A stretch of 35,951 nt of DNA from a virus. How positions within the stretch are numbered: position 1 is the first letter of the stretch; every line of letters begins with the position of its first letter. The stretch is taken from positions 1 to 35,951 of IMG/VR virus record IMGVR_UViG_3300028864_000059, one strand, 5' to 3'. The translations under genes were made by a program, and so were the position numbers. This document shows, piece after piece, positions 24,830 to 31,208 of the stretch. The notes beneath the pieces are model-generated. The model saw nothing but the letters and a program-made list of their open reading frames with translations, made no database searches and was not told the origin of the DNA.

Positions 24830-25201
24830 ATGAGAACCACTCTTATTAAGTGCATAAAATTCTATCCTATAATCATAAACTTATACATATTACTAATTAT
24901 GTGTATGTCTATTTTAGGTATTAGAGTTTCTCTATATGAATTATTTGGTCAAAGCTATATGCTTAATTTTCTTCTTTTGATTAGCTCTATTGTATTTTCA
25001 TTTTGTTATTGGCATAGGATATTAATATTCTCAATGACTTTGATATTATTTTTAGAGAATTTGTATAATTTAGGAATTAGAGTTAGTTATTACCCGTACC
25101 TGTGCATTCTAATTGTTTTACTCTCGATAATATTATCTTCAATTTTGTATTATAAAAACGGATGTTGCTGTGAAAAAAAATTTAAAGGAGAAGTTGATTA
25201 G
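24830..25201 (+). CDS. 123-aa membrane protein of the lysis block
   Basis: Four hydrophobic segments are visible: FYPIIINLYILLIMCMSIL (about 11-29), MLNFLLLISSIVFSFCYW (about 44-61), ILIFSMTLILFLENLY (about 64-79) and YPYLCILIVLLSIILSSILYY (about 90-112). A short Cys-rich cytoplasmic tail (NGCCCEKKFKGEVD) ends it. A similar four-helix small membrane protein is often found near the lysis genes of Bacteroidetes phages, but with no known role; an alternative holin is possible. It overlaps the next ORF by 32 bp. Confidence 0.75.
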   Translation: MRTTLIKCIKFYPIIINLYILLIMCMSILGIRVSLYELFGQSYMLNFLLLISSIVFSFCYWHRILIFSMTLILFLENLYNLGIRVSYYPYLCILIVLLSIILSSILYYKNGCCCEKKFKGEVD

Positions 25202-25358
25202 TACTTTAAGGCGAATAGCTATAGCAGTTGAGAAAGGATGTTGTGACGAAATGACTGAACAAGAGTACGACGACTTAATCAACGCATTAGAGAAGCTAAA
25301 ACAGGCAGACGACAAATATATTAAACCTAAAAAGTCATGGATATTTTCAAGATACTAG
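25170..25358 (+). CDS. 62-aa hypothetical protein, GTG start
   Basis: The frame opens at GTG 25170 inside the previous gene and gives KEKLISTLRRIAIAVEKGCC, then EYDDLINALEKLKQADDKY and a basic tail KPKKSWIFSRY. It looks like a two-helix small protein. No family is recognised. It overlaps the next start by 22 bp. The start is uncertain as GTG is rare here. Confidence 0.6.
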   Translation: MKKNLKEKLISTLRRIAIAVEKGCCDEMTEQEYDDLINALEKLKQADDKYIKPKKSWIFSRY

Positions 25359-25738
25359 GAGCATTTCTTAATTTTCTCATACAGGCACTTCCTTATTTAG
25401 CAGGGAGTTCTGCCGTTTTATTTGGGTTTTTATTTTTTAAGCAAAAGAGATATAAATCTGAAATAGACAATATAAAAGAGTTGATGGATGCTTATGGTAA
25501 GGAGAGAGAGAAGTTGCTAGCTAGGATTGATAAGCAAGATAAGAGAATTGAGCAACTTGAAGAGCGTGACAACGAGCACCGTTACGAGATAGTAAAAAAG
25601 GATATGGAGATTGTCGACTTAGAAGGACTTCTAGTAAAATATAAAAGAGTTTTTAATCATGGTTGCGAGAAGTTTGATTCTGAATGCCCTATGGGGATTA
25701 AATATAGAGAATTATTAGAGCAACTTAAAGGCAAGTAG
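25337..25738 (+). CDS. Membrane-anchored coiled-coil protein, spanin-like
   Basis: 133 aa. An N-terminal hydrophobic segment (ILGAFLNFLIQALPYLAGSSAVLFGFLFF, roughly residues 6-34, in two parts) is followed by a long charged coiled coil (about 40-110: IDNIKELMDAYGKEREKLLAR, IDKQDKRIEQLEERDNE) and a Cys-containing end (HGCEKFDSECPMGIKYRELLEQ). The order membrane anchor, periplasmic coiled coil fits an inner-membrane spanin (Rz-like). A partner outer-membrane lipoprotein is not evident beside it, so the call stays tentative. It sits directly upstream of the endolysin gene. Confidence 0.6.
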   Translation: MDIFKILGAFLNFLIQALPYLAGSSAVLFGFLFFKQKRYKSEIDNIKELMDAYGKEREKLLARIDKQDKRIEQLEERDNEHRYEIVKKDMEIVDLEGLLVKYKRVFNHGCEKFDSECPMGIKYRELLEQLKGK

Positions 25739-25740
25739 TC

Positions 25741-26355
25741 ATGAGTGTAATAAAAGACTTTCAAACAAAATATGGGTTAACTCCAGACGGTGTTCTAGGT
25801 AAAAATACTCTTTTTAAAATTAAAGAGGTATTATCTATTAAGTCGATCGAAATGTTGGCTCACTTTATGGGTCAATGCCACGTGGAGAGCGTAGGATTTA
25901 CAAGATTAACTGAAAATTTAAATTACTCAGAAAAAGGACTGCTAACTACATTTAAAAAATACTTCACTCCTGATACTGCCCAATTATATCAACGCAACCC
26001 AGAAAAGATAGCCAACAAGGTTTATGCTAACCGTATGGGTAATGGAAGTGAATTATCGGGCGATGGATGGGAGCATAGAGGTATGGGCCTAATTCAGTTG
26101 ACTGGAAAAGACAATCAAGACTTATTCTCTAATTATATTAAAGATCCTGCAATAAAATCCGACCCGTCAATCATCGCTACAAAATATCCATTTGAATCGG
26201 CTAAGTTTTACTTTGATAATAAACACTTATGGACGTTATGCTCGGCAGTAAATGAGGTTTCAATAACTGCATTATCTTATCGGGTAAACGGTGGAACAAA
26301 TGGGTTACAAGAAAGAATCGAATGGACTAATCATTATTATAACATACTAAAATGA
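25741..26355 (+). CDS. GH19-type endolysin with N-terminal wall-binding segment
   Basis: 204 aa. Residues 5-29 (DFQTKYGLTPDGVLGKNTL) match a short peptidoglycan-binding repeat. The catalytic part is chitinase/lysozyme-like family GH19: LAHFMGQCHVESVGF (39-53, catalytic Glu49), TENLNYSEKGLL (57-68, second acid Glu58), NKVYANRMGNG, then SGDGWEHRGMGLIQLTGKDNQ. It cleaves the glycan strands of peptidoglycan. It has no signal peptide, so release should depend on a holin. The stop overlaps the holin-like gene as ATGA. Confidence 0.92.
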   Translation: MSVIKDFQTKYGLTPDGVLGKNTLFKIKEVLSIKSIEMLAHFMGQCHVESVGFTRLTENLNYSEKGLLTTFKKYFTPDTAQLYQRNPEKIANKVYANRMGNGSELSGDGWEHRGMGLIQLTGKDNQDLFSNYIKDPAIKSDPSIIATKYPFESAKFYFDNKHLWTLCSAVNEVSITALSYRVNGGTNGLQERIEWTNHYYNILK

Positions 26356-26588
26356 AAACAAAAAGAACTTTCCTAAAACGAATATTTAGTCCTACCCCTA
26401 AAAAATGGAAGAATGTAGCTAAGGTATGTGCTGGAATGGCTGTTACATTTACTACCGCTTACGGTGCGGTTGCAGCATTATCATTAAATATGCCAGAATG
26501 GTTTAGCGTTTATATCGGGTGGGTAATATTTGCTTTAACCTTAGTAGCTGGATTTGCACAACAACACGAAACAGAACCTATAAAATGA
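26352..26588 (+). CDS. Holin-like two-helix membrane protein
   Basis: 78 aa. The basic N-terminus (MKTKRTFLKRIFSPTPKKWK) is followed by two hydrophobic helices (VCAGMAVTFTTAYGAVAAL, about 25-43, and VYIGWVIFALTLVAGFAQQ, about 53-71) and a short polar tail. Size, two helices and the position right after the endolysin gene fit a holin. An anti-holin or pinholin cannot be excluded. ATGA overlap with both neighbours. Confidence 0.72.
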   Translation: MKTKRTFLKRIFSPTPKKWKNVAKVCAGMAVTFTTAYGAVAALSLNMPEWFSVYIGWVIFALTLVAGFAQQHETEPIK

Positions 26589-27145
26589 AAACAAAATATA
26601 TAATTTTAATTGGGATAGTAGCCCTGATTGTTGGCTTTTTTATTGGACGAGCAACTACTACATCGTCTATCACTACCAAATACATAAAAGGCGAAACAGT
26701 TACTAACTCGGTAAATGTTCCGACACCATACAATGTGTATGTGCCTAAAATGTTGCAGCTTCCAACTAAGCATGATACAATTACTATTAACAAAGTAAAA
26801 TACGTTGTTGAAAAAGTAGACACCGCTAAACTAATAGCTAACTACATCCAACGCAAGTATTATAAAACCCCTCTATTCGACGATAGTAACGGTAAGCTTA
26901 CAGTTACGTCAGTTGTGCAATATAATTCATTAGATAGCATCGCATACAGTTTTACGTCTATTACTAAAGAGGTAACGATAATTAAAAGTAAGATATTTAC
27001 TCCATTCCTAAACGCCTCCTATAATTCATTTGGTTATTATGGCGTAGGAGGTGGAATTTACATAAAGAATATCGGACTCGGTGCAAAATACATAACTAAT
27101 TTTAGCCAGAACGGTTATGAGGTTAGTTTTGGAATTAAGTTTTGA
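26585..27145 (+). CDS. Membrane-anchored protein with beta-rich C-terminus
   Basis: 186 aa from ATG 26585, which overlaps the holin stop (ATGA); a frame-internal ATG at 26519 in the holin gene is rejected. One N-terminal helix (YIILIGIVALIVGFFIGRAT) precedes a periplasmic region with TPYNVYVPKMLQLPTKHDTI, VDTAKLIANYIQRKYYKTP and a last part of alternating strands (YNSFGYYGVGGGIYIKNIG, GAKYITNFSQNGYEVSFGI) ending in Phe, as outer-membrane beta proteins do. It resembles DUF6808-like proteins of Bacteroidetes phages. A spanin-like link between membranes is an attractive but untested role. It is the last gene before the convergent terminator. Confidence 0.7.
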   Translation: MKTKYIILIGIVALIVGFFIGRATTTSSITTKYIKGETVTNSVNVPTPYNVYVPKMLQLPTKHDTITINKVKYVVEKVDTAKLIANYIQRKYYKTPLFDDSNGKLTVTSVVQYNSLDSIAYSFTSITKEVTIIKSKIFTPFLNASYNSFGYYGVGGGIYIKNIGLGAKYITNFSQNGYEVSFGIKF

Positions 27146-27176
27146 TTTGGCTTTTTCATAATTGGTTTGATTTGAA

Positions 27177-27218
27177 AATCCCCATCCGCTTGTGATAAGT
27201 AGATGGGGATTAGTTTTT
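27177..27218. terminator. Bidirectional terminator between convergent operons
   Basis: A perfect 10-bp stem AATCCCCATC (27177-27186) and GATGGGGATT (27202-27211) encloses a 15-base loop. TTTTT follows on the plus strand (27214-27218), and a shorter T-run (TTTT) on the minus strand. It separates the plus-strand lysis genes from the minus-strand early genes. Confidence 0.88.
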
Positions 27219-27513
27219 ATAACCAAATTATTTGTTGTTTAAAAATAAATTTTGCATGGAAGTACTCTACTATTGCTCCTTTTGAATGAATCCAATTAGG
27301 TTGCATAGCTATATGCGTACACTTTTTAAGTTGATATAAGTCTGCTGCCATATAAAATAACCATTTTTTAATGCCGAGCAAAGGAGTAATGTCGAGTGGA
27401 TTAATCCATTCACCGCCATATTTGTGGTTAATAATATCTTGGCACTCAGAGAAGTTATATTTAAATTCGGCTACTTCTAACCCTGTTATTTGTCCGCTAA
27501 TGTATGTTTTCAT
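27217..27513 (-). CDS. DUF4406-like protein (nucleoside deoxyribosyltransferase fold)
   Basis: 98 aa. It begins KTYISGQITGLEVAEF, followed by GGEWINPLDITPLLG (the 'x-x-N-P' of the family), then KKWLFYMAADLYQLKKCTHIAM and NWIHSKGAIVEYFHA near 73-87, with the S-x-G-A-x-x-E motif. DUF4406 proteins are small relatives of nucleoside 2-deoxyribosyltransferases and are frequent in phages of gut bacteria; the substrate is unknown. It is the last gene of the minus operon, and its start overlaps the stop of the 37-aa gene upstream. Confidence 0.8.
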   Translation of the reverse strand: MKTYISGQITGLEVAEFKYNFSECQDIINHKYGGEWINPLDITPLLGIKKWLFYMAADLYQLKKCTHIAMQPNWIHSKGAIVEYFHAKFIFKQQIIWL

Positions 27514-27623
27514 CTAAATATATTCCATAAAATTATTAATACTACTAAAATTAAAAGTGCGATACAATCATCTTTGAAACGATTATTCTTTTGCTGTAAG
27601 GAGCGACCTTGTTCGAGTTCCAT
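27510..27623 (-). CDS. 37-aa single-span membrane microprotein
   Basis: On the minus strand ATG 27621-27623 gives MELEQGRSLQQKNNRFKDD and then a single hydrophobic helix (CIALLILVVLIILWNIFR), ending in TGA 27510-27512. The stop overlaps the ATG of the DUF4406-like gene. The ATG lies just after the stop of the 59-aa gene upstream. The soluble N-terminus and one C-terminal helix recall small tail-anchored proteins. A membrane-directed role is likely; nothing more specific is supported. Confidence 0.55.
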   Translation of the reverse strand: MELEQGRSLQQKNNRFKDDCIALLILVVLIILWNIFR

Positions 27624-27624
27624 A

Positions 27625-27804
27625 TCATTCAGATTTTTCAAATTCAACTATCTCAAATCTATCTCCTGCTACTTCCTTTGCTTTTTCGTAATCAGAAAAG
27701 CAAGGTATTATATAGCAACCTAAAGGTAAATTGCAATCAATCTCAGTATCGGATAGCTGTAACTTGCTATCAATTCTCATTACTGCATAAATTTTCTGTT
27801 TCAT
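27625..27804 (-). CDS. 59-aa hypothetical protein
   Basis: ATG 27802-27804 overlaps the upstream stop as ATGA. The protein reads KQKIYAVMRIDSKLQLSD, EIDCNLPLGCYIIPCFSD and YEKAKEVAGDRFEIVEFE. Strand-helix-strand pattern with a KAKEVAGD helix; no family recognised. Tight overlap with both neighbours supports coding. Confidence 0.65.
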   Translation of the reverse strand: MKQKIYAVMRIDSKLQLSDTEIDCNLPLGCYIIPCFSDYEKAKEVAGDRFEIVEFEKSE

Positions 27805-27983
27805 ACCATTTCTTTTAAAGTTAATTCTTGTCCTCTAATACTCTCAAATTCATATAATCCACGAAAGAAGTACTGGCAGAATCTTCTTTTGCCATCACAT
27901 ATTGCAGCGTACTGAATTACTGTGCTATTTTCTTCCTGAATGACGTGGATGTTTTCGGGAAGAGGATTGAGGTGTTTGGTCAT
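27801..27983 (-). CDS. 60-aa hypothetical protein
   Basis: The protein (MTKHLNPLPENIHVIQEENS, then VIQYAAICDGKRRFCQYFFRG and LTLKEMV) looks like a small strand-rich domain. It starts 4 bp after the methyltransferase stop and ends overlapping the next start. No family is recognised. Confidence 0.65.
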   Translation of the reverse strand: MTKHLNPLPENIHVIQEENSTVIQYAAICDGKRRFCQYFFRGLYEFESIRGQELTLKEMV

Positions 27984-27987
27984 GGAA

Positions 27988-28738
27988 TTATTTAGTGTTA
28001 TTAATTCTTTCTTTTGCTATTTCAAAATATTTATCATCCATTTCAATACCGATAAAAGAGCGATTAAGATTTTTACAAGCTACTCCGGTAGTCCCGCTCC
28101 CCATTGTATTATCAAGAACTGTATCGCCTTCGTTAGTATAGGTTTTGATGAGATACTCTAAAAGCAATACTGGTTTTTGAGTAGGATGATGAAATTTTCC
28201 AGTCTCATGTTCTTTTGGTATTGATATTATTGAAGTAGGGAACTTCTCATCTGATACGATTGTTGGAGTTTCTACAAAACTACCATAGCAACTATTCTTT
28301 TGAGGATTCAACATATTACCCTTACTATGATTTCTTTTATGAGGTTCGCATTTAACCATTTGAGGATTATATGTGGGTAGTGATTTATAGAATATGCAAA
28401 TATCCTCATGTTGTCTAAGTTGCATTCTTTTTGAATTTAAGAATCCAGTTTTAGCAACCTTATCCCATACTAAATTATATCTCCATAATTTCTTATTACT
28501 CATTAATAGGTCTGCAGTAAACATCCCCTGACCAAATAAAACTACGATTCCATTGTCTTTAATAACTCGTTCGTAGTTCTCCCATAATCTATCAAAAGGA
28601 ATTACAGAATCCCATTTAGCTGAACTGTTTCCTTTATTTAATACCCCCATACGGCAAATCGCAAATTATTGCATCAATACTCTTATCGGGTATACTCTGC
28701 ATCTCAATCAGGCAATCGCCTTTAATTAGTTTTTTCAT
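27988..28738 (-). pseudogene. DNA N4/N6 methyltransferase, beta-class, frameshifted at DPPY
   Basis: ATG 28736-28738 overlaps the primase stop. The first frame gives KKLIKGDCLIEMQSIPDKS and IDAIICDLPYG, the catalytic DPPY-type motif (DLPY), then ends after GIK at a TAA. Removing one G from the GGGGG run (forward-strand C run 28644-28648) joins it to VLNKGNSSAKWDSVIPF and the rest, ending at 27988. Later motifs are FHHPTQKPVLLLEYLIKTY and TVLDNTMGSGTTGVACKNL (AdoMet-binding motif I after the DPPY motif, thus beta order), then FIGIEMDDKYFEIAKERI. Such enzymes methylate adenine N6 or cytosine N4 and protect phage DNA from restriction. An ATG at 28648-28650 opens the second frame, but that product would lack DLPY. 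Confidence 0.88.
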
Positions 28739-30984
28739 AAATTTATATCCGTTTCTGTCATTAATTCAATATGATAGCTCTTAATATACGTATTCATTAT
28801 TAGTCTTGTTTCAGGCTCAAATCCCATACTACCCAAAATATCCTGAATATGTGTAAGATCTGTATTTACTCTTGCATATCCTGCATAAAACGCTATGCCT
28901 TTTGAAATTTGAGTAAGTGTAAGCGTTTTATTTGGATTGTCAATAGGAGCTCTAAAATGCTCGGCCAATATTTGTTCTTCAAGTACGCTTACTTTATAAA
29001 GTAAGTTTCGTTCTTCACGTCTTTGTCTTTCCTCAATCGTCAAATCCCATTCAAAATATTCACTGTGATATTTATGCCATGCTTGACCCCAAAGTCTATG
29101 AATATCCAATTCCTTGAATAAATTCATATCAAGCATTTTTACTTTAAATATAATCCATCGGGTATTAATATCATCCTTTAAAAACTCTGTTCTGTTTGAA
29201 CTTCCAAAGAATGAACATCTACGATACATCTTTACTTTTTGTTCTCCGTAAGGCAATCTGACGTTAACCGAATACTTTGCTAACGTGCTTTTCAATTTAC
29301 CTAACCCACCAACTTTATCAAAATCATCAAGGTCATCAAGGTTATAAATAAAAGTTTCCGTTAAAGTGATTTGCGTGTCCTTATCGCCCGTTAATGTCTC
29401 TTCTGTGTAATAGTTGTCACCAAATGGATTTAAGTACCGTATAAAGCGGGATTTACCTGTTTCCTGTGCTCTATTCTCGAATACCATAACTACACGATTA
29501 TAAAAGCTATCATCTAATGCGCATTTGATGGCTCTAACAAATTGTTTTTCCATCATAGTTACAAAGAACTGCCTATCATCGGTAACTACATAATCGGCTA
29601 ATAGTTCAAAGTAGTTTACTCCATCCCACTTAGCAAGGGAATTAAAATAGGCTTCAAATGGGTTGTAATCGGGTACGTATCGAGAACCGATTAGGCATTT
29701 GATGGCGTCTTTACGAAAATCAATTCCGTTATGCTGCAAGTCAAGATATAAGTTATTCGATTCACATAATTCCCAATCATTTAAACTTCCTTTTGGTTTA
29801 TATTCAATTTTATGGGTTATTACATCTCTACGAAAATCATATAACGAGTCCAAAAAATTCATTGCGTAATCAATTCGTGGAATCTTCTTCTGTGTTTTTT
29901 CTTCACCTGTCATCCTTGAATCAATGTTCTTTATCTTATTCTCTGTTTCAAGAATAAAGTTCGGTATGTTTACATTTTCATTTTGCATCTCTGGTTTTAT
30001 AGGTGGAAATTCAACTCGCTTTATAGTTTTCATTACTTCTCTCGGTTCTTTATACGTTCCTTCTTCTTTTGCAAGCTCAATAACCGATTGAGTATAATCT
30101 CCAGCATAAGCTAAAGTAGTCCTAACCGCCAATGGTGTATAACCTCGATTCTCTTCAAATGGATGTGCGTTGGAGCTAAATACATAAAATTGTGGTATTC
30201 CGGCACGAGATACTACTTTTCCAAGCGTTGCAGATATTCCATCTGATAATTTCTTATCAGGTCTTGCGCAGTTAATACCGTCCTTTGCAAATGTCCAACC
30301 GTTTTGAATTAATAGTTGTCTACATTCATTTACTGCGTGAGATGATGAATTGTATCTATCGCCCACCTTATCGCCTACTCCGTAGTTATTAGTTTCAGCA
30401 ATACTTGCTGGCTGCTCATATTCTTTCTCAATTATCTCATTATACTTTTGGCATTCGGCAATAATAAAATCACGCTCTTCTTTGGTAATGATTGGCATCT
30501 CGGAAAAAGAACCAGCCTGCATTACATAATTATCAGATGGATTGACAATAGTATATCCACCTTCTCCTTTTGTTTCAATAAGCGAAGTAGGACGACCAGC
30601 CACGGGATCGTAAGCCATTGCTAATTTTCTGCTACCTTCAATTGGTTCTTCACAGCGATAAAACACGTGGTAGCCATCGCTCCTCGTTTTCTCCCAAGGC
30701 AGATTAAAAGTATCAATTATTGACTTAAAGTTAGAAAATAGATTTAATGCTGTATGTAAGTGATTATCAAAGTCTAAGCACTCTAAATTTCCTGATACTT
30801 TGCCAAAAATAATTGCGATATTAAAGTCACCGCAGAATGCTCTGTCTACTTCTTCATTTGTGAGCATGAAGGACTGAAGACGCTTCCAAGATTCGATTGA
30901 TGGTCGCTTTTGCTCTTTGTTTATTGGGAGGACTGAGTAGCCGAGAGAAATGTAGGATTTGGCTGTTGCGATTAAGTTTGGCAT
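28735..30984 (-). CDS. Primase-polymerase fused to a VapE-type helicase
   Basis: 749 aa. The N-terminal AEP/prim-pol domain (about 1-185) shows SLGYSVLPINKEQKRPSI, ECLDFDN with catalytic Asp71 and Asp73, DGYHVFYR with His106, and IETKGEGGYTIVNPSDNY (136-153). A linker follows to about 370. The C-terminal virulence-associated E-like, SF3-related ATPase has YFNSLAKWDGVNYFELLADY (446-465), Walker A NRAQETGKSRFI (504-515), acidic NLDDLDDFD (548-556) and the FFGSSNRTEFLKDD sensor (592-605). The protein probably primes and unwinds phage DNA. It overlaps the methyltransferase start by four bases (ATGA). Confidence 0.9.
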   Translation of the reverse strand: MPNLIATAKSYISLGYSVLPINKEQKRPSIESWKRLQSFMLTNEEVDRAFCGDFNIAIIFGKVSGNLECLDFDNHLHTALNLFSNFKSIIDTFNLPWEKTRSDGYHVFYRCEEPIEGSRKLAMAYDPVAGRPTSLIETKGEGGYTIVNPSDNYVMQAGSFSEMPIITKEERDFIIAECQKYNEIIEKEYEQPASIAETNNYGVGDKVGDRYNSSSHAVNECRQLLIQNGWTFAKDGINCARPDKKLSDGISATLGKVVSRAGIPQFYVFSSNAHPFEENRGYTPLAVRTTLAYAGDYTQSVIELAKEEGTYKEPREVMKTIKRVEFPPIKPEMQNENVNIPNFILETENKIKNIDSRMTGEEKTQKKIPRIDYAMNFLDSLYDFRRDVITHKIEYKPKGSLNDWELCESNNLYLDLQHNGIDFRKDAIKCLIGSRYVPDYNPFEAYFNSLAKWDGVNYFELLADYVVTDDRQFFVTMMEKQFVRAIKCALDDSFYNRVVMVFENRAQETGKSRFIRYLNPFGDNYYTEETLTGDKDTQITLTETFIYNLDDLDDFDKVGGLGKLKSTLAKYSVNVRLPYGEQKVKMYRRCSFFGSSNRTEFLKDDINTRWIIFKVKMLDMNLFKELDIHRLWGQAWHKYHSEYFEWDLTIEERQRREERNLLYKVSVLEEQILAEHFRAPIDNPNKTLTLTQISKGIAFYAGYARVNTDLTHIQDILGSMGFEPETRLIMNTYIKSYHIELMTETDINL

Positions 30985-30995
30985 GGTAAAAAGAT

Positions 30996-31196
30996 TTAAA
31001 ATGGTAGTGAGTCGTCGTTATCAGAGTCAGTATATTTATGCTTATTCTTACATAGCCAAAAATACTGCTTTAAATTATCTAATTCAAAGAATAGCAAATA
31101 TCTATACCAATCGTATTCGTTTCCAACTTTATATTTCTTAGCTGAGCGCATATTCTTATAATAATAAAATATGCTTTTTAACGTGTCTATAAACAT
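30996..31196 (-). CDS. 66-aa protein with SSB-like acidic C-terminal tip
   Basis: The body is aromatic and basic (SIFYYYKNMRSAKKYKVGNE, YDWYRYLLFFELDNLKQYFWL), and the C-terminus is DSDNDDSLPF, ending in Phe. That end matches the acidic tip of SSB proteins (DDDIPF type), which recruits host replication and repair proteins. It lies between helicase and primase. It has no OB-fold. A docking or decoy peptide is inferred; the sequence shows only the tip. Confidence 0.65.
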   Translation of the reverse strand: MFIDTLKSIFYYYKNMRSAKKYKVGNEYDWYRYLLFFELDNLKQYFWLCKNKHKYTDSDNDDSLPF

Positions 31197-31208
31197 AATA
31201 TTTTAGTT

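Noticed and set aside
27490-28161. Plus-strand frames across the minus-strand early genes
   Set aside because: They lie beyond the convergent terminator, antisense to a tightly overlapped operon, and read as shadow sequence.
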